Shown here: piece after piece, positions 41,654 to 49,900 of the stretch
Position numbering within the stretch: position 1 is the first letter of the stretch
Layout of the letters: every line of letters starts with the position of its first letter
Assembly (NCBI GenBank): GCA_963755335.1
Contig: CAVWJW010000008.1
Coordinates: forward strand, 1,240,001 to 1,304,000
DNA length: 64,000 bases
Source: UBA10649 sp963755335
GTDB lineage: Bacteria; Actinomycetota; Actinomycetes; S36-B12
Direction of reading: 5' to 3'
Program-made: the position numbers and the translations under genes
Notes under the pieces: generated by a model
Told to the model about the DNA's origin: nothing
Database searches by the model: none
The model's input: the letters and a program-made list of their open reading frames with translations, nothing else

Positions 41654-42161
41654 ATGCGATGCCCGTTCTGCAAGACCGAGGACTCCCGAGTGGTGGACTC
41701 CCGCACGATCGACGATGGCCTGGCCATCCGGCGCCGTCGCGAGTGCGCCGGCTGCGGCCGTCGGTTCACGACCGCCGAGACATCTGTCCTGCTATGTCGT
41801 CAAGCGGTCGGGTGCCACCGAGCCGTTCAGCCGCGCGAAGGTGGTCACCGGGGTGCGCAAGGCGTGCCAGGGTCGCCCCGTCAGCGAGGACGACCTCGCC
41901 CGCCTTGCCCAGCAGGTCGAGGACACGCTGCGCGCCACCGGGAGCGCCGAGATCCCGGCGATGGAGGTCGGCCTGGCCATCCTGGGCCCGCTGCGCGAGC
42001 TCGATGAGGTCGCCTACCTGCGCTTCGCGTCCGTCTACCGGTCCTTCGACAACCTCGACGACTTCGAGGCGGAGATCGCCCTGCTGCGCGCCGAGGGCGA
42101 GCCCACCGGGCGTGAGCCGCAGGCCGGCGCCGTCCAACCCACGACTTCCCACAACCAGTAA
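41654..42161 (+). CDS. nrdR: Ribonucleotide reductase regulator NrdR (frameshifted)
   Basis: About 168 residues. The N-terminal zinc ribbon is intact (MRCPFCKTEDSRVVDSR, RRECAGCGRRFTTAE) and the ATP-cone follows (VKRSGATEPFSRAKVVTGVR, PAMEVGLAILGPLRELDEVA). The parts lie in two frames; one surplus T near 41795 restores SVLLVVKRSG. NrdR senses ATP/dATP and represses ribonucleotide reductase genes through NrdR boxes; a box core is present upstream. nrdJ follows after 28 bases. Confidence 0.9.
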
Positions 42162-42189
42162 CCGCTCTGCGAGGAAGAAAGGCACCACC

Positions 42190-45051
42190 ATGTCAGTGAG
42201 CACCAGCCCGGCCGAGACGTTCGTGCACAACACGCTGCACAACCCCGGCCTGACCATCGAGCGGTTGTACACGACCGAGGGCGTACACCCGTACGACCAG
42301 GTCACGTGGGAGCGTCGCGACGTCGTCCAGACCAACTGGAAGACCGGCGACGTGGTCTTCGAGCAGCGCGGGGCGGAGTTCCCCGACTTCTGGAGCGTCA
42401 ACGCCTCGACGATCGTCACCACCAAGTACTTCCGCGGCGCGGTCGGGACCGACCAGCGCGAGTGGAGCCTGCGCCAGCTCGTCGACCGGGTGGTCCTCAC
42501 CTACGTCAAGGCGGGCCGCGAGCACGGCTACTTCGCCACCGAGAACGACGCGATCGTCTTCGAGCACGAGCTCACCTACATGCTCGTCCACCAGGTGTTC
42601 AGCTTCAACTCCCCGGTGTGGTTCAACGTGGGCACCGTGTCGCCCCAGCAGGTCAGCGCCTGCTTCATCCTCGCGGTCGACGACACGATGGACTCCATCC
42701 TGAACTGGTACAAGGAGGAGGGTCTGATCTTCAAGGGCGGCTCCGGCGCCGGGCTCAACCTGTCGCGGATCCGCTCGAGCAAGGAGCTGCTGAAGTCCTC
42801 GGGCGGCACCGCCTCCGGCCCGGTCTCGTTCATGCGCGGTGCGGACGCGAGCGCCGGCACCATCAAGTCCGGTGGTGCCACCCGTCGCGCGGCGAAGATG
42901 GTCGTCCTCGACGTCGACCACCCCGACATCGAGGAGTTCATCGAGACCAAGGTGCGCGAGGAGGACAAGATCCGCGTCCTGCGCGACGCCGGCTACGACA
43001 TGGATCTGGGCGGGCGCGACATCACGTCCGTGCAGTACCAGAACGCCAACAACTCCGTGCGGGTCTCCGACCTGTTCATGCACGCGGTCGAGAACGGCGA
43101 GCCCTTCGGCCTGACCGCCCGCACGAACGGCGAGGTCATCGAGACCGTCGATGCCAAGAAGCTGTTCCGCACCATCGCCGAGGCGGCCTGGGCGTGCGCG
43201 GATCCGGGCATCCAGTACGACGACACGATCAACGACTGGCACACCAACCCCGAGACCGGCCGCATCAACGCGTCCAACCCCTGCTCGGAGTACATGAGCC
43301 TCGACAACTCCTCGTGCAACCTGGCTTCGCTGAACCTGCTGACCTTCCTCAAGGATGACGACACGTTCGACGCCGAGCGGTTCGCGCGGGCCGTCGAGTT
43401 CGTCATCACCGCGATGGACATCTCGATCTGCTTCGCCGACTTCCCGACGGAGGCGATCGGCGACACCACGCGTCGCTACCGCCAGCTGGGCGTCGGCTAC
43501 GCGAACCTCGGTGCGCTCCTGATGGCGACCGGCCTGCCCTATGACTCCGACGCCGGCCGTTCGTTCGCCGCGTCGATCACCAGCCTGATGACCGGCACGG
43601 CGTACAAGCGCAGCGCCGAGCTCGCCGGCATCGTCGGGACGTACGAGGGCTACGGCCGCAACGTCGATGGTCACAAGCGGGTCATGCGCAAGCACGCCGC
43701 GGCCAACGACAACATCCGGTCGATCAGCAGCCTCGACGGAGACGTTCTCAAGGTGGCCAGCAAGGCGTGGGAGGAGTGCCTTCGCGTCGGCGAGCAGAAC
43801 GGCTGGCGCAACGCCCAGGCCTCGGTTCTCGCCCCGACCGGGACCATCGGCTTCATGATGGACTGCGACACCACCGGTATCGAGCCCGACTTCTCGCTGG
43901 TCAAGTTCAAGAAGCTCGTCGGCGGCGGCTCGATGCAGATCGTCAACCAGACGATCCCGCGCGCGCTGCGTCGTCTGGGCTACGCCGAGGAGACCATCGA
44001 GGCGATCGTCGAGTTCATCGGCGAGCACGGGCACGTCATCGATGCGCCCGGCCTCAAGCCGGAGCACTACCCGGTCTTCGACTGCGCGATGGGCGTGCGG
44101 TCCATCACGCCGATCGGCCACGTGCGCATGATGGCCGCCGTGCAGCCGTTCATCTCGGGGGCGATCTCCAAGACCGTCAACATGCCGGAGACGGCCACGA
44201 TCGACGAGGTGGAGGAGATCTACTTCGAGGGCTGGAAGTGGGGCCTCAAGGCGCTGGCGATCTACCGCGACAACTGCAAGGTCGGCCAGCCGCTGAGCGA
44301 CGCCAAGGCCAAGAAGGTCGACGAGATCGTCGATGCCACGGCCGATGCTGTCGCTGCGGCGATCGCCGCGCAGCCGGTGCGTCGCCGCCTGCCGAAGAGC
44401 CGCCCCAGCGTGACGACCAGCTTCTCGGTCGCCGGCGCCGAGGGCTACATGACGGCGGGCAGCTACCCCGACAACGGCCTCGGCGAGGTGTTCCTCAAGC
44501 TGGGCAAGCAGGGCTCGACCCTGGCCGGGGTGATGGACGCCTTCTCGATCGCGATCAGCATCGCGCTGCAGTACGGCGTGCCGCTGGAGGCGTTCGTATC
44601 GAAGTTCGTCAACATGCGCTTCGAGCCGGCCGGCATGACGGACGACCCGGACATCCGGATCTCGCAGTCGATCATGGACTACATCTTCCGTCGCCTGGCG
44701 CTGGACTACCTGTCCTACGACAAGCGCGAGGCGCTGGGCATCTTCACCGCTGACGAGCGGGCCGCAACGGTTGCTGCCACGTACGGCCAGACGGCGCCGT
44801 CGGCGCCGGCCGCCTCGGCGGACCTCGATGTCACGGTCGACGAGGCTGCGGTGGAGGTCGAGGCCGCGGCTGAGGTGTCCGAGGTCGCGCACATCCGCCC
44901 GACGACGGCGCACTCGAGCGCCGAGCTGCTCGAGCAGATCACCGGCACAGCTTCGGACGCGCCCCTGTGCATGACGTGCGGGATCAAGATGCGCCCGGCC
45001 GGCAGCTGCTACGTCTGCGAGGGCTGCGGGAGCACGTCCGGCTGCAGCTGA
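42190..45051 (+). CDS. nrdJ: Vitamin B12-dependent (class II) ribonucleotide reductase
   Basis: A 953-residue adenosylcobalamin-dependent enzyme making deoxyribonucleotides. Barrel motifs include FSFNSPVWFNVGTVSPQQVS, then SACFILAVDD, GSGAGLNLSRIRS, NPCSEYMSLDNSSCNLASLN (active-site Cys region) and APTGTIGFMMDCDTTGIEPD. A linker of about 60 Ala/Glu/Val-rich residues leads to a C-terminal zinc finger (CMTCG and CYVCEGCG). The ATG at 42190 is preceded by GAGGAAGAAAGG. No class I reductase genes are in the window. Coupling with nrdR suggests feedback control by dATP. Confidence 0.95.
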   Translation: MSVSTSPAETFVHNTLHNPGLTIERLYTTEGVHPYDQVTWERRDVVQTNWKTGDVVFEQRGAEFPDFWSVNASTIVTTKYFRGAVGTDQREWSLRQLVDRVVLTYVKAGREHGYFATENDAIVFEHELTYMLVHQVFSFNSPVWFNVGTVSPQQVSACFILAVDDTMDSILNWYKEEGLIFKGGSGAGLNLSRIRSSKELLKSSGGTASGPVSFMRGADASAGTIKSGGATRRAAKMVVLDVDHPDIEEFIETKVREEDKIRVLRDAGYDMDLGGRDITSVQYQNANNSVRVSDLFMHAVENGEPFGLTARTNGEVIETVDAKKLFRTIAEAAWACADPGIQYDDTINDWHTNPETGRINASNPCSEYMSLDNSSCNLASLNLLTFLKDDDTFDAERFARAVEFVITAMDISICFADFPTEAIGDTTRRYRQLGVGYANLGALLMATGLPYDSDAGRSFAASITSLMTGTAYKRSAELAGIVGTYEGYGRNVDGHKRVMRKHAAANDNIRSISSLDGDVLKVASKAWEECLRVGEQNGWRNAQASVLAPTGTIGFMMDCDTTGIEPDFSLVKFKKLVGGGSMQIVNQTIPRALRRLGYAEETIEAIVEFIGEHGHVIDAPGLKPEHYPVFDCAMGVRSITPIGHVRMMAAVQPFISGAISKTVNMPETATIDEVEEIYFEGWKWGLKALAIYRDNCKVGQPLSDAKAKKVDEIVDATADAVAAAIAAQPVRRRLPKSRPSVTTSFSVAGAEGYMTAGSYPDNGLGEVFLKLGKQGSTLAGVMDAFSIAISIALQYGVPLEAFVSKFVNMRFEPAGMTDDPDIRISQSIMDYIFRRLALDYLSYDKREALGIFTADERAATVAATYGQTAPSAPAASADLDVTVDEAAVEVEAAAEVSEVAHIRPTTAHSSAELLEQITGTASDAPLCMTCGIKMRPAGSCYVCEGCGSTSGCS

Positions 45052-45073
45052 TGTGACCTGACGTCAGGGCCGA

Positions 45074-45106
45074 CGAGGGCCCGGCCGAACCTCGGTCGGG
45101 CCCTCG
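45074..45106. terminator. Bidirectional terminator hairpin
   Basis: CGAGGGCCCGGCCGA pairs with TCGGTCGGGCCCTCG (15 pairs, one G-T) across a 3-base loop. It lies between the convergent nrdJ and XRE genes. Confidence 0.8.
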
Positions 45107-45149
45107 CGCGTGGCGATCGTCGCGAGCACCATGCGCACGCCCCCCTGCG

Positions 45150-45749
45150 TCAGGGTCGGACCCGCGTCAGGGGCTCCAGCACGGTCATGGTGAACCGCAC
45201 GGGGTGGCGTCCTTCGTTTCCGTACGCGTGCGCGACGTCGGCGACAAGGCTCGCCGCATCGCCACGACGAAGCCGCCGCGCTTCTCCATCGACCGTGATC
45301 GTCAGTTGCCCGGCGAGGACATGGAGCAGCTCGCGCGTTCCCTGTCGGTGAGGCTCCGATGCGTAGGATTCGCCAGGCTCGAGGGTCCAGTCCCACAGCT
45401 CGAGCATGTCGGGAGTGCCCGCGGAGGCGACGAGGACTGCGGCGCCTCCGAAATCGCCGCGCCACAGCGGCTCACGGTCGGCGGGTTCCGTGACGACCAG
45501 CCTCTGGTCCTGAGGTGATCCGGCAACGAGGTCGGCGAGACTCACAGTCAGGGCGCTCGCGAGCTTCAGGAGGGTAGCGATGCTGGCGTTGCTGGATCCC
45601 GCCTCGACGTTGACGATCATCCGGCGGCTGACGCCACTGCGCTCGGCAAGGTGGTCCAGCGTCCAGCCTCGCTCGGATCTGGCGTCGCGCACGCGGCGTC
45701 CCACGGTCTCGGAGACCGGCTCGCCGTCGCCAGTCGTCACATCTGTCAT
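45150..45749 (-). CDS. XRE-family regulator with C-terminal cupin
   Basis: A 199-residue protein: an HTH_3 domain (VRDARSERGWTLDHLAERSG, VSRRMIVNVEAGSSNASI) and a cupin barrel (YASEPHRQGTRELLHVLAGQ, LTITVDGEARRLRRGDAASL). Such regulators usually sense a small molecule bound in the cupin and control an adjacent transporter. Here the EamA gene is divergent with 30 bases between the starts, filled by a palindrome. Confidence 0.88.
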   Translation of the reverse strand: MTDVTTGDGEPVSETVGRRVRDARSERGWTLDHLAERSGVSRRMIVNVEAGSSNASIATLLKLASALTVSLADLVAGSPQDQRLVVTEPADREPLWRGDFGGAAVLVASAGTPDMLELWDWTLEPGESYASEPHRQGTRELLHVLAGQLTITVDGEARRLRRGDAASLVADVAHAYGNEGRHPVRFTMTVLEPLTRVRP

Positions 45750-45761
45750 GGTGCTCAGCCT

Positions 45762-45779
45762 AGTGCAGTATCCTGCACT
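45762..45779. promoter_or_regulatory. Perfect palindromic operator between XRE-cupin and EamA
   Basis: AGTGCAG, TATC spacer, CTGCACT: a perfect 7-base inverted repeat that ends at the base before the EamA GTG start. CAGTAT inside it could be the -10, so binding would block initiation directly. Confidence 0.7.
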
Positions 45780-46661
45780 GTGACCTCACCGCCGATGGAC
45801 CGCGTGCCGGCGTGGATGCTCGCCGTCGCGGCCATGCTCTCCGTGCAACTGGGAGCAGCGATCTCCGTCGGGCTGTTCGACGACATCGGCGTGGCGGGCA
45901 CCGCGTGGCTGCGCCTGTCCCTGGGTGCCATCGGGTTCATCCTCATCGCCCGGCCCCGCTACTGGCGCTGGTCGTGGCGCGAACTGCGCGCTCCGATAGC
46001 GCTGGGGCTGGTCTCCGGTGCGATGACGCTCAGCTTCCTGGCAGCCATCGACCGGCTTCCGCTGGGAACGGCGGTGGCGATCGAGTTCCTCGGGCCGCTC
46101 ACCGTCGCGGCGATCCACAGCCACAGCCGCCGAGCCCTTGCCTGGCCGGCGCTCGCCCTCGTGGGCGTCCTGCTTCTTACCGAACCGTGGCAGGGCACGC
46201 CGAGCCTGTCGGGGATCGCGTTCGCCGCCATCGCGGGCGCTGGATGGGGCCTGTACATCGTCATCACCCAGCACGTGGGGGACAGGTTCGAAGGGGTCGA
46301 CGCCCTGGCGATCTCGTTGCCCGTGGCCGCGCTGGCGACTGCAGTCTTCGGCATCCCGCAGGCGTCGGGACACCTGACAGTTCACGTCCTCCTCGTGGGA
46401 CTCGCGGCGGCTGTGCTGCTCCCGCTCATCCCGTGGACCTTCGAGCTCTACGCGCTGCGACGGCTGACGAAGGCGGCCTTCGGCACCCTGATGGCCCTCG
46501 AGCCGGGCATCGCGCTGGTCATCGGGATGGTGCTGCTCCACCAGGTCCCTGCCTTGGCACAGCTGGTGGGGATCGCCTGCGTCGTCCTTGCCGGCATCGC
46601 GGCCGAGCGCACCGGCGCGCGCGACCAAGACCTTCCCGACTTCGCCACCCCGACGGAATGA
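45780..46661 (+). CDS. EamA (DMT superfamily) transporter, RhtA-like
   Basis: A 293-residue protein with about ten membrane helices in two EamA repeats. IGVAGTAWLRLSLGAIGFIL marks the first repeat, SFLAAIDRLPLGTAVAIEFL its end, and RRLTKAAFGTLMALEPGIAL the second. This pattern is typical of RhtA-like exporters of amino acids such as threonine or homoserine, but the substrate is not proven. GTG at 45780 directly follows the operator palindrome, so the transcript is probably leaderless or nearly so. Confidence 0.88.
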   Translation: MTSPPMDRVPAWMLAVAAMLSVQLGAAISVGLFDDIGVAGTAWLRLSLGAIGFILIARPRYWRWSWRELRAPIALGLVSGAMTLSFLAAIDRLPLGTAVAIEFLGPLTVAAIHSHSRRALAWPALALVGVLLLTEPWQGTPSLSGIAFAAIAGAGWGLYIVITQHVGDRFEGVDALAISLPVAALATAVFGIPQASGHLTVHVLLVGLAAAVLLPLIPWTFELYALRRLTKAAFGTLMALEPGIALVIGMVLLHQVPALAQLVGIACVVLAGIAAERTGARDQDLPDFATPTE

Positions 46662-46675
46662 TCGTCCCAATGTCC

Positions 46676-46703
46676 TTGCGGCATCGGCTTCCGCCGCTAG
46701 CAT
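46676..46703 (+). promoter_or_regulatory. Candidate promoter for the leader peptide and TIGR03086 gene
   Basis: TTGCGG (46676-46681), a 16-base spacer and TAGCAT (46698-46703). Transcription would begin near 46710, giving a leader of about 110 bases before 46818 that contains a tiny ORF with a strong ribosome-binding site. Confidence 0.4.
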
Positions 46704-46738
46704 GACGGGACCTACGAAACGGAAGGGAGGCTCGAGCA

Positions 46739-46777
46739 ATGTCCCCGTTCACCTCGGCGCCTCCTGGTTGCTTCTAG
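46739..46777 (+). CDS. Possible 12-residue leader peptide
   Basis: ATG to TAG encodes MSPFTSAPPGCF. It has a much better ribosome-binding site (AGGGAGG, 8 bases upstream) than the downstream gene at 46818. GGCGCC occurs inside it and again at 46791, so a hairpin could form across the gap. It may be an attenuator or the 5' scar of a lost gene. Expression is not established. Confidence 0.35.
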   Translation: MSPFTSAPPGCF

Positions 46778-46817
46778 CAGCGATCCCCACGGCGCCAATG
46801 TCCTTGGAAGGCCACTC

Positions 46818-47411
46818 ATGGCGTCAGATCGTGAATCCCCCTCCGCTGAGTTGGCGATCGCCTTTGCGGCCGTCGGCACCGTCATCCACCACATCGCAGC
46901 AGGCCAGTGGGCGTCCCCGACGCCCTGCACCCAATGGCCGGTGCGTCGGGTCGTCGGTCATCTCGTCGGCATGAATCTCGTCTTCGCCGCGACGCTGGCC
47001 GACGAGCCACCCCCCGCTCGTTTCGAGATCGCCGACAGCGACCTTGCCGCGCAGTACGACGCGTCAGCGGCTGTGCTGGTCGCCCGGTTCAGCGCGCCGG
47101 GGATTCTCGCGCGGAACATGTGCGGCCCCCTCGGCAGCGCGTCCGGTGCTGATCGACTCTGGATCAGGATGTACGACCTTCTCGCGCACGGCTGGGACGT
47201 CGCCCGGGCCACGGGGCAGCGGCTCATCGTGCCGGACGAGTTGGCCGAGAATGCCTTGGCCTTCGCCACTCGTCAGCTTGACGGGGTCGACCGCGACGGG
47301 CGCTTCGAGCCTCCTCAGCCGCACTCGGACACGGCGGACGCCCTTGATCGGCTGGCCGCGTTCCTCGGACGGGACCTTTCGTGGACACCGCTGCCGCACG
47401 TGGCGACCTGA
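46818..47411 (+). CDS. TIGR03086 family metal-binding protein
   Basis: A 197-residue DinB/maleylpyruvate-isomerase-like protein. The N-terminal helix contains WASPTPCTQWPVRRVVGHLV (His of the metal site), and the middle has DRLWIRMYDLLAHGWDVARA, which supplies the second His. The family occurs in mycothiol-producing actinomycetes; no reaction is known for this member. The ATG has a modest GGAAGG site upstream. Confidence 0.85.
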   Translation: MASDRESPSAELAIAFAAVGTVIHHIAAGQWASPTPCTQWPVRRVVGHLVGMNLVFAATLADEPPPARFEIADSDLAAQYDASAAVLVARFSAPGILARNMCGPLGSASGADRLWIRMYDLLAHGWDVARATGQRLIVPDELAENALAFATRQLDGVDRDGRFEPPQPHSDTADALDRLAAFLGRDLSWTPLPHVAT

Positions 47412-47560
47412 GTTCGTCCGACGGCCCGCCGCGTGCGTCAGGCGTGGCTGCACCGCGCGCCCTTCCGCGTCAGGTGTGGCTGGACAAGCCGGACGTGGAG
47501 ACAGAACACCGGACGTGGAGCAGCCACGCGTGGCGCAGGCTCGGGACGACGAGCGATCGG
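47412..47560. repeat. Intergenic region with paired short direct repeats
   Basis: Between the TIGR03086 stop and the DDN-type stop there is no gene. GCGTCAGGCGTGGCTG (47435-) recurs with one change at 47467-, and CCGGACGTGGAG occurs at 47489-47500 and 47509-47520. It may be decayed sequence or a protein-binding array. Confidence 0.5.
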
Positions 47561-48019
47561 CTAGGAACGCGGCGAGAGCCTGATGACAGGGATGGCACGG
47601 TCGGTCTTCGTCTCGTACTTGGCGAAGCGCGGCTGCGTGGCGCAGATCGACGCCCAGGCCTGATCCCGGTCCGGGCCGTGCAACTGCTCGGCCCTCACGG
47701 CCGACTCGACCCCGTTCACGACGATGCGCACCTCGTCGGGATGAGCGGCGATGTTGTAGTACCAGGCCGGGTTGCTCGGCGCGCCGTTGGCCGACGCGAC
47801 CACGTACCACGATCCGTCGGGGCCGGCGAACCGGGCGACCGGGGTCTCGCGAACCTGGCCGGACTTCGCCCCGATGGTGATGAGGAGCAAGGGGTCCAGC
47901 CCCATCGCCTTGCCGCCCTTGCCGCGGATCTTCTTTGCCATCCGCTTGTTGAACCAGGCCATGAAGGCACCGCCGGGCTGGCGCGCTCCTCGGGTGCCGT
48001 TCGTTGCGTCGAAGCTCAT
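47561..48019 (-). CDS. Deazaflavin-dependent nitroreductase (DDN/DUF385) family protein
   Basis: A 152-residue F420-binding-type protein. KAMGLDPLLLITIGAKSGQV, ETPVARFAGPDGSWYVVASA and NPAWYYNIAAHPDEV are the family landmarks. Such proteins use F420H2 to reduce quinones or nitro compounds; the substrate here is unknown. The ATG at 48019 is preferred because GGAG lies 5 bases upstream; a GTG at 48025 is possible. Confidence 0.9.
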   Translation of the reverse strand: MSFDATNGTRGARQPGGAFMAWFNKRMAKKIRGKGGKAMGLDPLLLITIGAKSGQVRETPVARFAGPDGSWYVVASANGAPSNPAWYYNIAAHPDEVRIVVNGVESAVRAEQLHGPDRDQAWASICATQPRFAKYETKTDRAIPVIRLSPRS

Positions 48020-48025
48020 CGTCAC

Positions 48026-48244
48026 TCCACTCTCTGGGACGGGCCCGACCCTGGACGTGCATCGCCGTCCAGAGTCCGTCGGACAACCCGACTAGACGGG
48101 ACCTGCTGCGTAGCCTTTCACCGTGGGTTCGACCCCGCCTGTCGAGGCACCGTCCACGGGGGCTCCGCCGACTGCGGGCTCTTCGTCTTCGCCTCGGCGC
48201 TCGGTCGTCGCGTCCCGCGGCCAACCTCGCCTGTCCCGGCGTCC
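48026..48244 (+). other. Intergenic region with a possible leaderless gene remnant
   Basis: A TAGCCT hexamer (48111-48116) is followed by 6 bases and a GTG at 48123, the same leaderless layout as miaB and dapF. The frame reads a Pro/Ser/Thr-rich N-terminus (VGSTPPVEAPSTGAPPTAGS) and then runs antisense into the ABC permease with no recognisable domain. It may be the 5' scrap of a lost gene or a chance match. Confidence 0.3.
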
Positions 48245-49900
48245 TCAGCCCAGATGGATGTCCCGGCGCGCGAAGCGGGCGAGGCCGAGGCACACGAGTA
48301 GTCCGGCCACGGTCGTCATGACGAGCAGCGGCATCCAGGACATGCCCTCGGCGGGCTGGTACGGCGTGGCCGAGAAGGGCAGGACGTCGAGAACCCACGT
48401 CGGCAGGTGGAGGGCATCGCCGACGACGACGACGATCCACATCGCGCCGAGGACGCCCCACGACAGTGCCACCGCGAGCCGCGGCAGCCAGCCAAAGAGT
48501 GCCACGGCGATCCCGACGAAGATCATGACCGCCGGCCAGTAGGCCAGTGCATCGAGCGCGAGCCAGAGGGCCTGCCCGGAGTCGCCGACCGTCGAGCCGT
48601 AGCTGAGTCCCATCAGCGCCCCGCCGACGAACAGCAGGACCGCCGAGCCGACGATGGGGATCAGCAGGCGCTGCAGGGCCCATCCCGATCGGGACACCGC
48701 CCCGGCGAGCTGGTGCTCGATGAGGCCGTTCGCCTCGTCGCCGCGCAGCGTCAACGAGGTCTGGATGGCGAAAACCGTCGTGATCATGGCGATCATCGTG
48801 ATCAGCAGCGACAGCAGCGCGTTCACGCCCGTTCCGCGCATGATGGCCGCGACGCTGGGGCTGGCGTCGGCCATCATCGTGTTCATCGCGTCGATGACGG
48901 AGCCGAAGAGCACCGCGGTGAGCAGGATCGTCAGCGTCCAGCCGATGATCGGCCCGCGTTCGAGGCGAAGGGCGAGCCCGAGCGGCCGGGCGTAGCGGGC
49001 AGGCGCTGACGCCCGACCGGCTCGCTCGGGCAGGAGCCCGGCTCCGAGGTCCCGGCGGGACTCGAGGCGGGACGCCACCGCGAGCAGGACGGCAGTCAGG
49101 GCGAGCATCAGTCCGAGCGGCCACCAGCGGTTGCCGCCCCACGGCTGCATCTCCTGGCCCCAGCCGATAGGGGAGACCCACGTCAGTCGGCCGTCGCCGA
49201 GGTCGCCGATCATCCGCAGCACGTAGAACGCGCCGAGGACCGTCGAGGCGAGCCCGTTCGCGGCCCGGGACGTGGACGTCATCTGGCCGACCAGTGCGGC
49301 CACGCCGACCGCAACGAGGCCCACGCCCGCTACCGACGCTCCGAGCACCAGCGAGCCCGTGATGCCCGACCCCTCGGGGTCGAGTCCACCGGCGACGGAG
49401 ACGGCGGCGATCCCGATCCCGACGGCGATGCACAGGATCGATGTCACCAGCCACGTGGCGACGGAGTAGGCGTGCACGCCCAGCATGCGCGAGCGGAGAA
49501 GTTCGGTCCGCCCGGCCTCCTCGTCGGCTCGGCCGTTCCGGGTGACGAGGAACACGACGCCGAAGGCCAGCATCAGGGCGCATGTCATCCAGATCTTCGT
49601 CCAGACGGCCCCGCCCATCGTGGCGGGTGCAGCGGCGAGTCCGGTCAGCGCCTTGATGGCCGGCACGTTGCTGATGGCGGCGAAGTCGTCGAGCGCCGCC
49701 TGCGTGCGGAAGATGTCGTGGTAGTAGGCCTCGACATAGGCGAACAGGCCGACGATGACCAGCCACCACACCAGCAGACGAATCCTGTTGCGGCGCAAAA
49801 CGAATCGAATCATCGTCCCGGTGCCCGCGAGGGTGTCGTGCGCCGGCCGCTGACCGACGGGGAGGGCAAGCGGCGGCGGAGCCGCAGTGGTGACCGTCAT
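48245..49900 (-). CDS. ABC transporter permease (exporter type)
   Basis: A 551-residue membrane protein with about twelve helices in two similar halves. The opening MIRFVLRRNRIRLLVWWLVI and the second-half MRGTGVNALLSLLITMIAMI resemble ABC-2 type export permeases of the tetronasin/polyketide-antibiotic kind. Its GTG/ATG start at 49900 overlaps the ATPase stop by 4 bases. It is probably the membrane part of an efflux pump controlled by the upstream TetR. Confidence 0.85.
   Translation of the reverse strand: MTVTTAAPPPLALPVGQRPAHDTLAGTGTMIRFVLRRNRIRLLVWWLVIVGLFAYVEAYYHDIFRTQAALDDFAAISNVPAIKALTGLAAAPATMGGAVWTKIWMTCALMLAFGVVFLVTRNGRADEEAGRTELLRSRMLGVHAYSVATWLVTSILCIAVGIGIAAVSVAGGLDPEGSGITGSLVLGASVAGVGLVAVGVAALVGQMTSTSRAANGLASTVLGAFYVLRMIGDLGDGRLTWVSPIGWGQEMQPWGGNRWWPLGLMLALTAVLLAVASRLESRRDLGAGLLPERAGRASAPARYARPLGLALRLERGPIIGWTLTILLTAVLFGSVIDAMNTMMADASPSVAAIMRGTGVNALLSLLITMIAMITTVFAIQTSLTLRGDEANGLIEHQLAGAVSRSGWALQRLLIPIVGSAVLLFVGGALMGLSYGSTVGDSGQALWLALDALAYWPAVMIFVGIAVALFGWLPRLAVALSWGVLGAMWIVVVVGDALHLPTWVLDVLPFSATPYQPAEGMSWMPLLVMTTVAGLLVCLGLARFARRDIHLG

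Noticed and set aside
42193..44913. Open frame of about 900 codons opposite nrdJ
   Set aside because: Antisense shadow of a highly conserved gene; no recognisable motif.
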